Shown here in pieces: positions 17,630 through 26,904 of a DNA stretch of 64,000 nucleotides (the stretch's first letter is position 1; each line of letters begins with the position of its first letter). The stretch comes from CAYFYS01 sp965202905 (lineage in GTDB: Bacteria > Pseudomonadota > Alphaproteobacteria > MPNO01): positions 1,922,001-1,986,000 of the forward strand of contig OZ241868.1 of NCBI GenBank assembly GCA_965202905.1, read 5' to 3'. Made by a program: the position numbers and the translations under genes. The notes beneath the pieces are model-generated. The model searched no databases. It was not told the origin of the DNA and saw only the letters and a program-made list of their open reading frames with translations.

Positions 17630-18742
17630 GTGGCCAAGCCGCGATCCCGTGCCCTGATGCATCCGCTGTGCGGCGCCGATATCGCTACCCTTACCCGTGT
17701 CCTGCTCGGCAATGGCGGCATCGCCGGCCGGGCGCTTCCGCAGGCCGGTATCGCGCTGGCGGCGACGCTCGCCCGCCTTCCCTTCACCGCCCTTGAACGG
17801 GTCTTTGTCGAGCAGAAGCTGCGGGCCGCCGGCGAGATGCCCGCGCCGATCTTCATCATCGGGCACTGGCGCAGCGGCACCACGCATCTGTTCAACATCC
17901 TGTCGCGCGGGGATTTCGGCTATATCTCGCCCGTTGCTGCGGGAATGCCGTGGGATTTCATGGGGCTGGGTGAAATTTCCCGATCGGTATTCGAAAGAAT
18001 GCTGCCGAAAGAGCGCTACATCGACGCCATTCCGGTAGCGCCGGATTCACCCCAGGAAGACGAAGTGCCACTGGCCAACATGACGCCGCTCTCCTTCTAT
18101 CACGGGATCTACTTTCCCCGGTCGTTCGCCCGCAATCAGGCGCGCGGCATCTTCTTCGACGGCTGCACCCGGGCCGAGATCGCGTCATGGAAACGCAGCT
18201 TCGTCTACCTGTCGCGCAAGACCTGGCTGCATTGCGGCCGGCGGCCGCTGCTCATCAAGAACCCGGTCCACACGGCGCGAATTGGGGCGATCCTCGAGAT
18301 CTGGCCGGAGGCGAAGTTCGTCCATTGCGTCCGCGATCCGTTCGAAATCTTCGTCTCTATGCGTAACTTCTACCGCGAGTTGTTCCGGCGGTTTGCGCTT
18401 CAGGACTATGCGCAAGTCCCGATCGAGGGCGTCGTGATCGACGGCTACGCCCGTCTGATGGACCGGTTCCTGGCCGACCGCCCGGCGATTCCCGACGGGC
18501 AGTTCCACGAGCTGCGCTACGAGAGGCTGGCCGCCCGGCCGATGGACGAGATCGCCCGGCTCTACGCCGCCCTCGGTCTCGACGGGTTCGACGAGGCGGC
18601 GCCGGACTTCCGCGCCTATCTCGACAGCATCCGGGGCTACCAGCGCAACCGTCACGCCGAAGCGTCCGGGGACCGCGCCAGGGTCGAGGCCGCCTGGGGC
18701 CGGTATATCGACCACTGGCGCTACCGGCGCCCGGCCGCCTGA
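17630..18742 (+). CDS. Sulfotransferase-family protein
   Basis: 370 residues. The 5'-phosphosulfate loop is FIIGHWRSGTTHLFNIL near residue 78, and the 3'-phosphate-binding region is KFVHCVRDPFEIFVSMRNFY near 230. Such proteins move sulfate from PAPS to a hydroxyl group; this subfamily (Sulfotransfer_3) is common in proteobacteria with unknown acceptors. The start is GTG (17630) with GGAG at a good distance. Three genes follow closely on the same strand: the paraoxonase-like gene 8 bases later, then the HpnA-like epimerase overlapping it. The three may form one operon. Confidence 0.88.
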   Translation: MAKPRSRALMHPLCGADIATLTRVLLGNGGIAGRALPQAGIALAATLARLPFTALERVFVEQKLRAAGEMPAPIFIIGHWRSGTTHLFNILSRGDFGYISPVAAGMPWDFMGLGEISRSVFERMLPKERYIDAIPVAPDSPQEDEVPLANMTPLSFYHGIYFPRSFARNQARGIFFDGCTRAEIASWKRSFVYLSRKTWLHCGRRPLLIKNPVHTARIGAILEIWPEAKFVHCVRDPFEIFVSMRNFYRELFRRFALQDYAQVPIEGVVIDGYARLMDRFLADRPAIPDGQFHELRYERLAARPMDEIARLYAALGLDGFDEAAPDFRAYLDSIRGYQRNRHAEASGDRARVEAAWGRYIDHWRYRRPAA

Positions 18743-18750
18743 GCCGGCCG

Positions 18751-19818
18751 ATGCTGGGGACGGCTCTGGCGTTGATCGGATTGGCGACGGCCGCCGCATC
18801 GGACTGCCGCCCGGTCGATATTCTCGACGAGACGACCGGCCGGGCGCTGCGGGGGATCGAGGACATCGCGGTCGATCGCCGCACCGGCACGCTCTATCTC
18901 TCGGCCAACGACCGGTTCGCCGTGGAAAACGCGGGTCGCAGCGGAACCGACGGCGCGCCGCAGGGCGGCATCTACCGCCTCGACCCCGATACCGTGCCGC
19001 AGGCGGGAACCAGGGCCCTGGCGCGCGATCTGACCGCCGGCTTCAAGCGGGATGGCAACGGCCTGCTTCCCCACGGCGTCGACCTGATGGAAGACGCGGG
19101 CGGCGGCGCCACCCTGCTCGTCGTCAACCGCCACCGGGCGGTTTCGATCGAGGTCTTCGCCGTCGGGGCCGGCGGACTCGATCACCGCGCGCGCGTCGTC
19201 GATCGCGGGCTTTGCCGGGCCAACGACGTCGTCGGGCTCGCCTCGGAGCGGTTCGTCGTCAGCAATGACGGCGCGGCCTGCGGCGCCGTCGGTCGCTGGA
19301 TCGAGAACATCGCGGGGCTCGCCCGCGGCAGCGTTGTGCTGATCGACCGGGCAGCGACCGGCGCAAGCTGGCGCATACGGACGCTGGTCGCCGGAATCCG
19401 GGTCGCCAACGGGCTGGCGCTCGACAACGACCGCCGGCGGCTCTTCGTCGCATCCACGCGCGGCGAAAGCCTCCTGGTCTATCGCCTGGCCGGGGCCGAA
19501 GCGATCGGTGCGGGCGCCATCGACATCGACGGCGGACCCGACAACCTTCTCTGGGCCGGGGCCGCAAGGACGCGCCTGCTCGTCGCCGTCCACCCGTCGC
19601 TCTGGGACCTCGCGCTCTACCGCTACCGCTGGCTCGGGCGGGACCGGGCGCCCTCGCGCGTTCTCGCCGTCGATGTCGACCGGGGCCGGTCGGAACTGCT
19701 GCACGACGACGCGGAAGGCCGGCTTCTGTCGGCCGCCACGGTGGCCGCCCACAGCCGCGGCCGGGTGTTCATCGGCTCGGTGGCCGATGCCGGGCTGCTC
19801 GTCTGCGGGACCCGGTGA
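18751..19818 (+). CDS. Paraoxonase/arylesterase-like beta-propeller with signal peptide
   Basis: 355 residues. Residues 1-17 are a hydrophobic signal-like segment (MLGTALALIGLATAAAS), so the protein is likely exported. The body resembles the PON/SMP-30 six-bladed propeller: LLPHGVDL, LLVVNRHRAVSIEVFAVG, then a Ca-site-like CRANDVVGLASERFVVSNDG. Paraoxonases hydrolyse lactones and aryl esters. The gene follows the sulfotransferase by 8 bases and its stop overlaps the ATG of the HpnA-like gene, suggesting coordinated expression. A strict catalytic assignment is not possible from sequence alone; a lactonase role is the best guess. Confidence 0.75.
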   Translation: MLGTALALIGLATAAASDCRPVDILDETTGRALRGIEDIAVDRRTGTLYLSANDRFAVENAGRSGTDGAPQGGIYRLDPDTVPQAGTRALARDLTAGFKRDGNGLLPHGVDLMEDAGGGATLLVVNRHRAVSIEVFAVGAGGLDHRARVVDRGLCRANDVVGLASERFVVSNDGAACGAVGRWIENIAGLARGSVVLIDRAATGASWRIRTLVAGIRVANGLALDNDRRRLFVASTRGESLLVYRLAGAEAIGAGAIDIDGGPDNLLWAGAARTRLLVAVHPSLWDLALYRYRWLGRDRAPSRVLAVDVDRGRSELLHDDAEGRLLSAATVAAHSRGRVFIGSVADAGLLVCGTR

Positions 19819-20801
19819 TGGATTTGGTGACCGGCGGGGCGGGGTTCATCGGCCGTCATGTGGTCGCGGCGCTGACCGACGCGGGACGCGACGTGCGCGT
19901 TCTCGATAGCGCGCCGGGGGCCGGCCTCCCTCCGGATGTCGAGATCGTGACCGGCGCGGCCGCGGACCCTGCGGCGCTCGGCCGCGCGATGATGGGAATC
20001 GAGCGCGTCTTTCACATCGCCGGCGATCCACAGCTCTGGGCGCCGCGCGCGCAGCACTTCATCGACGCGAACGTCGCAACCACCGAAGCAGTGCTCGCGG
20101 CCGCCGCGCGCCACGGCGTTGCGCGGACCGTCGTGACCTCGACCGCCGCGATCCATTTTACGGTGCAAGGCAAAATCGAGCCGGAGATCGAGGACATGCC
20201 CGGCGGCTACGCCCGCTCCAAGTTTCTGGCCGAGCGCGCGGCGCTCGAGGCCGCGCGGGGCGGGGCGCCGGTCGTCATCCTGGCGCCCTGTCCGCCGATC
20301 GGGCCCGGGGATCGGAACCTGACCCCGCCCGGCCGGATGATCCTCGACTTCCTCAACGGCCGGAACCCGGCCTATGTCGATTTCCCGATGCGGGCGATCG
20401 ACGTTCGCGACCTCGCCCGGGCCTATGTGCTTGCCGCCGAGCGCGGCGCTGTCGGCGCCCGGTATTTCCTGGGCGGCGAGGCGGTGCCCCTGTCTCGACT
20501 CCTCGGGATGCTGGAACGGCTGACCGGTCTTGCGATGCCCCGCCGGCGGGCGCCGTATGCGCTGGCCCACGTCGCTGCGACGATCTCCGAGGCGATCTCG
20601 GATCACATCACCGGGCGCCCGCCGACGGTCCCGCTCGCCGGCGTCAGGATGACACGGCGCCCGGCGCGGCCCGGCGCGCTCGAAACCGCGGTCGATCTCG
20701 GCCTCGACCTGCGTCCGCTGGAAGAGACGCTTGCCGACGCGGTGCGCTGGTTCGCCGGGCAGGGTCTCCTCACCCGGACGCGCGCCGCGCCGGCCAGGTG
20801 A
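19818..20801 (+). CDS. HpnA-like NAD(P)-dependent sugar epimerase/dehydratase family protein
   Basis: 327 residues of the extended SDR family: nucleotide loop LVTGGAGFIGRHV at the N-terminus, catalytic Tyr-Lys in GGYARSKFLAERAAL. The middle and C-terminal half (PIGPGDRN, GRMILDFLNGRNPAYVDF, ARYFLGGEAVPLS, GVRMTRRP) matches the hopanoid-associated epimerase HpnA better than generic epimerases. HpnA acts on side-chain sugars of hopanoids. The ATG at 19818 overlaps the previous stop as TGATG; a GTG one codon earlier is also open. The convergent HpnN-like gene overlaps its 3' end by 32 bases, which supports the hopanoid link. No squalene-hopene cyclase is in the window. Confidence 0.75.
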   Translation: MDLVTGGAGFIGRHVVAALTDAGRDVRVLDSAPGAGLPPDVEIVTGAAADPAALGRAMMGIERVFHIAGDPQLWAPRAQHFIDANVATTEAVLAAAARHGVARTVVTSTAAIHFTVQGKIEPEIEDMPGGYARSKFLAERAALEAARGGAPVVILAPCPPIGPGDRNLTPPGRMILDFLNGRNPAYVDFPMRAIDVRDLARAYVLAAERGAVGARYFLGGEAVPLSRLLGMLERLTGLAMPRRRAPYALAHVAATISEAISDHITGRPPTVPLAGVRMTRRPARPGALETAVDLGLDLRPLEETLADAVRWFAGQGLLTRTRAAPAR

Positions 20802-23322
20802 GCATCAGGGCCGGCAGAACGGTGAGGCTGCAAACCAGCAGGCTGACGATGGCGATGGTCAGCAGCCAGCCCATGCTCGCCGTCCCCGGGTGAGCCGAAA
20901 GTCCGAGGCTCGCGAACGAGGCGGCGGTGGTCAGCGCGCTGAACAGCACCGCGCGCGGCGTGCTGGAGCGGATCGCCCGCGCCGCGCTGCCCTCGCGCCG
21001 CTCGCGCGAGAGCATGTGGATGCTGTTGGCCACGCCGACCCCGAACAACAGCGGCAGAACGATCACGTTGGCAAGGTTGAAGGACAGGCCGAGCGCCACC
21101 ATGACGCCCATCGTCATCAGCGCCGCCAGCAGGAGCGGTGCGAAGCCGATCAGGACCGAGCGCGCCGAGCGCAGTATCGCCGCCAGCAGGGTCGCGATGG
21201 CGAGGATCGCGAGGGTGGTCGCCTCCAGAAACGCGCGCAAGATCGCGTTGCCCGCCTCGAGCAGCGTCACCGGGGTTCCTGAAACCGACGGGATTCGTGC
21301 GCGCACCTCCTCGACAAAGCGGCGCAGCGCAGCGCGGTCCCGGTGAATGGCCTCCTTCGGATAGATTTCCAGCCGCGCCCGCCCGTCCGCCGCAAGCCAG
21401 CGGGATCGCAAGGCCGCGGGGATCGTCGCGACTGTGATTTCCTCGGGATCGAGCGCGGTCGCGAGGCGCTCGATCGCGCCGGGCAGGTTGCGCAACAGAC
21501 GTTCGGAGAGCGCGGCGAGCCGCCGCGCGTCCGGCCCGGCGGCGACCAGCGTGTCGAGGGCCGCGACGAGCCGCCGGGCGGCGGCGGTCTCGCTTGGCGG
21601 TCCCTCCTGCGCCAGCCGGTCGAGCGCCGTTCGCAGGCCGCGCAGCGCGGCCAGCGTCTGCGCGCGATCCGGCGGCGCGTGTGGATCGGCGAGCAGGGCA
21701 GGCGCGATGAACTGCGCGGTGTCGTCGATGATCTCGCGCTTCTCGTCCTGGTCCTGCGGGACGAAGCGCGCGAGCGTCCTGGTCGCTTCGACCGTCGCAA
21801 GCCGCTGCACGCGCGCAGCCGCGGCCTGTGCCGCGCCGATGTCGGCGGCCAGATGGCGCAGCGCGTAGGCGTCGGTCGATCCGTCCTCGATGAGATCCAG
21901 CACGGTCCTGACGGACTCGCTGCGCGGATCCTTGAGCCGCAGCGGGTCGAAATCGAAGCTCACCCATGCGGCGAGCACCGCTCCGAGAATCGCCACCAGC
22001 CCGCCGGCAACCGCGATCGGTCGGGCGTGGCGCTCCAGCGAACGGGCGACGGTTTCGCCGCTGTTTCCCGCACTTGCGGCCGCGTCCTCCGGACGCACGC
22101 GAAGGACCAGGATGAAGGCCGGCAGCAGGGTGAGCGTCGCGAACAGACCGATCGCCATGCCGCAACCGGCGATGAAGCCGAGCTCGGCGAGACCGCGGTA
22201 GTCGGTGGGCAGAAAGGACAGGAACCCGAGTCCGGCGGCGAGCGCCGCGAGCACGAGGCCCGGGCCGACTCCTTGGGCGGCGCGCTGCATTCCGGCGGCC
22301 TCTCCCAGTGATCCGGATTCGCGATAGCGCAGCCCGAAATGAATGCCGAAATCGACGCTTAGCCCGATGAACAGCACCGCGAAGGCAATCGAGATCAGGT
22401 TCAACACCTGGATCGTTACCGCCGCGAAGACCGCCGTCCAAACAAGACCGATGACCAGGGTCAGAAGCGCCGCCAAGGCGAGCCTGACGGAGCCGAAGCA
22501 GACAAACAGCAGAATCACGACAAGTCCGAGGGACAGTCCGCCGGCAAGCTCCATGCCGGTCCTGACCACCCTGAGCTCCTCGTAGGAGAGCGCCGGCTTG
22601 CCGGTCAGCCGCACGCTGACCCCGGCTTTGAGACCGGGCGGCAGTTCCGCCTCCGCCTCGCGCACGGCGCGGATCGCGCGCTTGGCCGGCTGCAGGTCGC
22701 CGAAGCGGAAGGCGATCTCCGCCAGCAGGATCTGGCGGCGGCCGGAGCGCAGCGGGTCCTCGTCCCGGAACATCAGGTCGAGCCAGGACAGCTCTCCCGG
22801 CGCGCCGGCGGCTTCTGCCCCGATCGCGTTTGCGATGCCGTCCAGCGCATGGGCGAGCCCCGCGAGCCCGCCGCCGGGGCCGCCTTCGACCGCCCGCCCG
22901 GCCGCCAGCGCCATCATGTCGGCCAAGCCGCGCAGGCTGCGGTCCGCCCACACCGCGCCGAGAAAGGGCTGCGCGGCGGCGATGCGCTCGGAGATCTCCT
23001 CCAGCCGTTCGACGGAGACGAGCAGAAGCCCGTTGCGGCGGAAGAACGGATCGGCCTGGGGCCGGTAGATGCCGGGAAACACGTCCGCGCGCGCCCGCAT
23101 TCCGCGGGCCAGGAGCGAGGCGACGCGCTCGGCGCGTTCGGGCGTGTCCGAATCGACGACCACGATCAGGTTGTTCTCGAGCCCGGGAAAGGCCGCCTTC
23201 ATCTCCGCGTCCAGCCGGCGGAAATCGAGCTGCGGCGAGAGCATCTCCGACGTGTCGGTGTTGATCCCGACGGTGCGTGCGACGAGGACGCCGCCGGCGA
23301 CGGCGCTTAGAACCGCGAGCAC
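20770..23322 (-). CDS. hpnN: HpnN-like hopanoid transporter, RND/MMPL family
   Basis: 850 residues in two halves, each with one leading span, a large periplasmic loop and a cluster of spans, as in RND/MMPL exporters. Signature segments match HpnN: INTDTSEMLSPQLDFRRLD, DPFFRRNGLLLVS, AAQPFLGAVWADRSLRGL, LFIGLSVDFGIHFGLRYRE. HpnN moves hopanoids from the inner to the outer membrane. The only standard in-frame start is GTG at 23322, but homology appears to continue about 20 codons upstream (GRWTALVRRAAWPIAV) to a TAG at 23422-23424, with no ATG, GTG or TTG between. The first span may therefore be partly lost, or a rare start codon is used. Confidence 0.85.
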   Translation of the reverse strand: MLAVLSAVAGGVLVARTVGINTDTSEMLSPQLDFRRLDAEMKAAFPGLENNLIVVVDSDTPERAERVASLLARGMRARADVFPGIYRPQADPFFRRNGLLLVSVERLEEISERIAAAQPFLGAVWADRSLRGLADMMALAAGRAVEGGPGGGLAGLAHALDGIANAIGAEAAGAPGELSWLDLMFRDEDPLRSGRRQILLAEIAFRFGDLQPAKRAIRAVREAEAELPPGLKAGVSVRLTGKPALSYEELRVVRTGMELAGGLSLGLVVILLFVCFGSVRLALAALLTLVIGLVWTAVFAAVTIQVLNLISIAFAVLFIGLSVDFGIHFGLRYRESGSLGEAAGMQRAAQGVGPGLVLAALAAGLGFLSFLPTDYRGLAELGFIAGCGMAIGLFATLTLLPAFILVLRVRPEDAAASAGNSGETVARSLERHARPIAVAGGLVAILGAVLAAWVSFDFDPLRLKDPRSESVRTVLDLIEDGSTDAYALRHLAADIGAAQAAAARVQRLATVEATRTLARFVPQDQDEKREIIDDTAQFIAPALLADPHAPPDRAQTLAALRGLRTALDRLAQEGPPSETAAARRLVAALDTLVAAGPDARRLAALSERLLRNLPGAIERLATALDPEEITVATIPAALRSRWLAADGRARLEIYPKEAIHRDRAALRRFVEEVRARIPSVSGTPVTLLEAGNAILRAFLEATTLAILAIATLLAAILRSARSVLIGFAPLLLAALMTMGVMVALGLSFNLANVIVLPLLFGVGVANSIHMLSRERREGSAARAIRSSTPRAVLFSALTTAASFASLGLSAHPGTASMGWLLTIAIVSLLVCSLTVLPALMLTWPARRASG

Positions 23323-23537
23323 GGCGATCGGCCAGGCGGCGCGCCGAACCAGGGCCGTCCACCGGCCGAGGATCGAATCGTGCGGGATCTCGCTCAGCCG
23401 GATCTGCCTCGATCGAAGGGACTACGGACAGGCCGGAGAGTCATCATCGCGGCCGGCAGGTCAAGCATGGAGACGCCGCGCCGCGATCCCTATGCTTGGC
23501 CGCAGCCGATCCGCAACCAGGCCAACAGGAGCCGCCG

Positions 23538-24086
23538 ATGTCCCGCCACCTTCCCGTCGCCCCGGAGTCCATGACCGACGCGCAGAAGGCGGTCTACGCC
23601 GCGATTGCGAGCGGGCCGCGCGGGCATGTACGCGGCCCGTTCCCGGTGCTGCTGCACAGCCCGAAGATCGCCGATCACGTCCAGAAGCTCGGCGCGTATA
23701 TCCGCTTCGAATCCGGGCTTCCCGACCGGCTGCGCGAGCTTGCGGTCCTGGTGACCTCGCGGTTCTGGGGTGCGGAGTTCGAATGGTTCGCCCACCACAC
23801 TCTCGCCCGCGAGGCGGGGATCCCGGTCGAGGCGATCGAGGCGATCCGCACCGGCGGCCGGCCGCGCTTCGAGGATCCGACCGATGAGGCGGTCTATGCT
23901 TTCTGCGCCGCGTTGCACGAAAGCCATCGGGTCGATGACGAGACCTATGGCCGGGCCCAGGAGCTGCTCGGCCAGGAGGTGCTGACCGACCTGGTGGCGA
24001 TGTCCGGCTACTACACGTTGCTGGCGATGATGCTCAACGTCTATCAGGTGCCGCTCCCCGACGGCTCGCGCGCGTTCGACGACTGA
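23538..24086 (+). CDS. Carboxymuconolactone decarboxylase-family protein
   Basis: 182 residues, all-helical AhpD/CMD fold. The core reads LRELAVLVTSRFWGAEFEWFAHHTLAREAG, with the E-W-x-x-H motif but no C-x-x-C pair, so it is not an AhpD peroxidase and resembles uncharacterised CMD proteins. AGGAGCC precedes the ATG at 23538 by 8 bases. A second, broken copy of the same family lies immediately downstream on the opposite strand (24096-24664). Function unknown; relatives often sit in aromatic degradation loci. Confidence 0.88.
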   Translation: MSRHLPVAPESMTDAQKAVYAAIASGPRGHVRGPFPVLLHSPKIADHVQKLGAYIRFESGLPDRLRELAVLVTSRFWGAEFEWFAHHTLAREAGIPVEAIEAIRTGGRPRFEDPTDEAVYAFCAALHESHRVDDETYGRAQELLGQEVLTDLVAMSGYYTLLAMMLNVYQVPLPDGSRAFDD

Positions 24087-24095
24087 GCGGGGCGC

Positions 24096-24664
24096 TCAGA
24101 GCCGCGCCAGCGGCGGCGCGCCGCCGTCCGGGATATCGACCTGGAAGGCGTTCAGGGTCAGCGCCACCATCGTGTAGAAACCGGCGACGGCGACGATCTC
24201 GACCACGCCGGCCTCGCCCAGAGCCTCGATCGCGCGGGCGTAGGTCGCGTCGCCGATCTCCCTGGTCCGGTAGAGCTCGGCGCACAGCACGTAGACCGCC
24301 CGATCGGCCGGATCGGTCAGGTCCGGCGTCGTCCCTGCTTGATCGCGGCGACCGCGTCTGCGGGCACGCCGGCCTCCAGCGCCGTGTGCTCGTGGATGTG
24401 CCATTCGTACTGTGCGCTTCAGAAACGCGCGGTGATCAGGATCGCAAGCTCGCTCTGGCGGCGCGGCAGCGACGTGCCGGTGCGCAGGAAGTCGCCGAAC
24501 CGGTTGGCTCGGTCGGCCATTTCGGGATTGCGCAGCCAGATCGCGAACGGCCCGCCCAGCTTGCCGCCGCGCGGTGCGGCGATCTCCTCGCCGATGCGTC
24601 TCTGCTCGGCCGACATGTCCGCCTGCTTCATCGGTTCGACGCGCGCCATCTGCGGTTTCTCCAT
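24096..24664 (-). pseudogene. Second carboxymuconolactone decarboxylase-family gene, broken
   Basis: The N-terminal half runs from an ATG at 24664 (MEKPQMARVEP) through RRQSELAILITARF, then meets TGA (24419-24421) exactly where the intact neighbour has Trp (SRFWGAEFEW). The same frame continues SAQYEWHIHEHTALEAGVP, and after a one-base shift near 24333-24340 goes on in another frame as TPDLTDPADRAVYVLCAEL to the end DGGAPPLARL. Both lesions together exclude a full product. It faces the intact copy end to end, which suggests an old inverted duplication with one member decaying. Confidence 0.85.
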
Positions 24665-24750
24665 GCCGGTTCCGTCCGGCAAGAAGAACAGTTTGCGCCC
24701 CGCTTGCGCGACCTGCGAAACTGAACCGGGCCGTGCAGGGAGGCTGAACG

Positions 24751-25512
24751 ATGGAGATCATGGGCGGGACGGCGCTGATTACCGGCGGCTCCTCCGGCAT
24801 CGGCGCCGCCACGGCGCTGCGTCTGGCCAAGCGCGGCTGCAACATCGCCGTGACTTGGCGCGAGAACGCCGACGGCGCCGCGGAGACCGTGGCCTGCTGC
24901 AAGGCCGCCGGCGTGGAGGCGATCGCGCTGAAGGGGGATGTCTCCCGGGACGAGGACTGCCGGTCGATGGCAAGGGCCGTGACGGAACGCTGGGGCCGGC
25001 TGGACGCCCTCGTCAACAGCGCCGGGATGACCCGGTTCGTCGATGCCTTCGATCTGGAGGCGCTGACGGCCGGGGATTTCATGGACTCTTATGCCGTCAA
25101 CGTCCTGGGCGCCTTCCAGATGAGCCGGGCCGCGGCGCCGACGATGAAGGCCGGCGGCGGCGCGATCGTCAACGTCTCAAGCTATGCCGCGGCGAACGGC
25201 GCCGGCAGTTCGATCGCCTATACCGCGTCGAAGGGCGCGCTCAACACGCTCACCCTGTCGCTCGCCCGGGTGCTGGCGCCGGAGATCCGGGTGAACTGCG
25301 TCGCGCCGACCCTGACCGACACGCGCTGGAACCGCGCCGGCCTCGGCGACGAGCGTTACGAGCAGGTGCTCGGCCGGTTCGTGACGGACTCCCCCCTTAA
25401 GGCCAGGCTGGTTGCCGATCATGTGGCCGACGCTATCGACTGGCTGGTCGCCGGCGCCGACCGGATCACCGGCGAGATTCTTCAGATCAGCGGCGGCGCC
25501 CACCTGGGATAG
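24751..25512 (+). CDS. SDR-family oxidoreductase (FabG-like)
   Basis: 253 residues, classical short-chain dehydrogenase. The cofactor loop is ITGGSSGIGAATAL, the structural motif LVNSAG, and the catalytic set Ser in IVNVSSYAAANGAG with Y-x-x-x-K in IAYTASKGALN. The C-terminus ILQISGGAHLG is typical of FabG-like enzymes. GGGAGG lies before the ATG at 24751. The divergent region upstream is shared with the decayed CMD gene. Substrate unknown. Confidence 0.92.
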   Translation: MEIMGGTALITGGSSGIGAATALRLAKRGCNIAVTWRENADGAAETVACCKAAGVEAIALKGDVSRDEDCRSMARAVTERWGRLDALVNSAGMTRFVDAFDLEALTAGDFMDSYAVNVLGAFQMSRAAAPTMKAGGGAIVNVSSYAAANGAGSSIAYTASKGALNTLTLSLARVLAPEIRVNCVAPTLTDTRWNRAGLGDERYEQVLGRFVTDSPLKARLVADHVADAIDWLVAGADRITGEILQISGGAHLG

Positions 25513-25645
25513 CTGCCGGGATACGTCGAGGCGACGCCGCGCCCGCCAACTGTCCCGACGCCGACTGTCCCGACAACGCCGCCATGACCTCTCTCGTCAT
25601 ACGCCGACGCCGCCTCACCGTGAGCCCGACTTCAGTGGCGGGGCC

Positions 25646-26860
25646 TTAGCGCGTCGCCGTTTTGGCGGCATAGATCGAGACGATACAGAACAGGGTGATC
25701 AGCCCCGACAGCCAGAAAATCATCTCGGGCAAGCCGATGTCGGCGAACAGGCCGAAGACCGGCGGGCCGACCGCGGTGCCGATCGAGAACCCGGTGGTGA
25801 CGAAGCCGAAGACAGTGCCGATCGTCCCCGGAGGGCAGATGTTGCGCACCATCAGGTCGCGCGAGGGGCTGACCAGCGCCACCGTGAAGGCGCTTGCGGC
25901 CATCGGCGCCGCGACATAGGCGATCGGCAGGATCTTCAGCGCGATCACGCCGAGAAACGCGGCCGAGGCGATGAAGCAGAGCGCGGCGAGTTTCTCGTGG
26001 TTCTTCACCTTGTCGGCCATCACCCCGCCAATCAGGACGCCGACGGCAGCCGCGGTGAAATAGCCGGTGAGCTGCGCGTTGGCCATCTCCAGCGAGGCGT
26101 CGTAGAGCTCGACCAGGGCGACGACCGCAAAGCTCATGATACCCGCCGTCCCCGTCGCCAGCGCCAGGAAAAACAGGAAGAACAGCAGCACGGCAGGCGC
26201 GGTGATCGTCGAGAGCGTCGTCCGGGCGGCCGAACGCTTCTCGCCCCGCTCTTCGGATCCGGGCTTGCCGCGCACCGCCGCATCGCTCAGCGCGTCCCGA
26301 AAGAGCGCGGCGACGGCGACGAACAGGAGCCCGAGCACGCCGACGATCGAGCAGGCGGTCCGCCAGTCCCAGATCGCGGTCAGGAACAGCATCGCCGGCG
26401 GGGCGATGACCCATCCGGCATAGCCGGAGAAGATGTGGATGCCGAAGGCGCGGCCCTGGCGCTCGGGCTCGATCCGGGCGGCGAGGATCGCGTAATCGGC
26501 CGGATGAAAGACCGCGTTGCCGAGGCCTGCGACGAACATCAGCGCCAACAGCGACCAGTAGCCCGGAAACAGGACGACCAGGCTGAACGCGGCGGCCTGG
26601 ACCGCAAGCCCGGCAAGCAGCACCGGGCGGGCGCCGATACGGTCGACCAGAATGCCGGCGGGAAGCTGGGCCAAGCCCGTGGCGACCGAGTAGACCGTCA
26701 GGATCAAGCCCAGCGCCGTCCAGTTGACGTCGAGATCCGCGCGCATCAGCGGAAAAAGCGGCGGCAGGGCGAGCATGAAGAAGTGGCTGAAACCGTGCCC
26801 CGAGGCGATCAGCCCGATCGACTTGAGCTCGTTGCGCGGCATGGCGAAAACGCCGGCCAT
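25646..26860 (-). CDS. Major facilitator superfamily transporter
   Basis: 404 residues with about twelve membrane spans. The loop 2-3 motif region reads LPAGILVDRIGARPVLLAG, matching the MFS signature G-x-x-x-D-R-x-G-R. The gene follows the UbiD-type decarboxylase by 44 bases on the same strand, so uptake or release of the UbiD substrate/product is a reasonable guess. No closer family assignment is made. Confidence 0.9.
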   Translation of the reverse strand: MAGVFAMPRNELKSIGLIASGHGFSHFFMLALPPLFPLMRADLDVNWTALGLILTVYSVATGLAQLPAGILVDRIGARPVLLAGLAVQAAAFSLVVLFPGYWSLLALMFVAGLGNAVFHPADYAILAARIEPERQGRAFGIHIFSGYAGWVIAPPAMLFLTAIWDWRTACSIVGVLGLLFVAVAALFRDALSDAAVRGKPGSEERGEKRSAARTTLSTITAPAVLLFFLFFLALATGTAGIMSFAVVALVELYDASLEMANAQLTGYFTAAAVGVLIGGVMADKVKNHEKLAALCFIASAAFLGVIALKILPIAYVAAPMAASAFTVALVSPSRDLMVRNICPPGTIGTVFGFVTTGFSIGTAVGPPVFGLFADIGLPEMIFWLSGLITLFCIVSIYAAKTATR

Positions 26861-26904
26861 GGGCGGTTACTCCGGTCGGCGAAAATGCCGGGACGCAGCC
26901 GTTG

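Noticed and set aside
20603..23362. Alternative frame of 919 codons overlapping the HpnN-like gene
   Set aside because: It is in another frame, Arg-rich and without membrane segments; the HpnN frame has strong family motifs.
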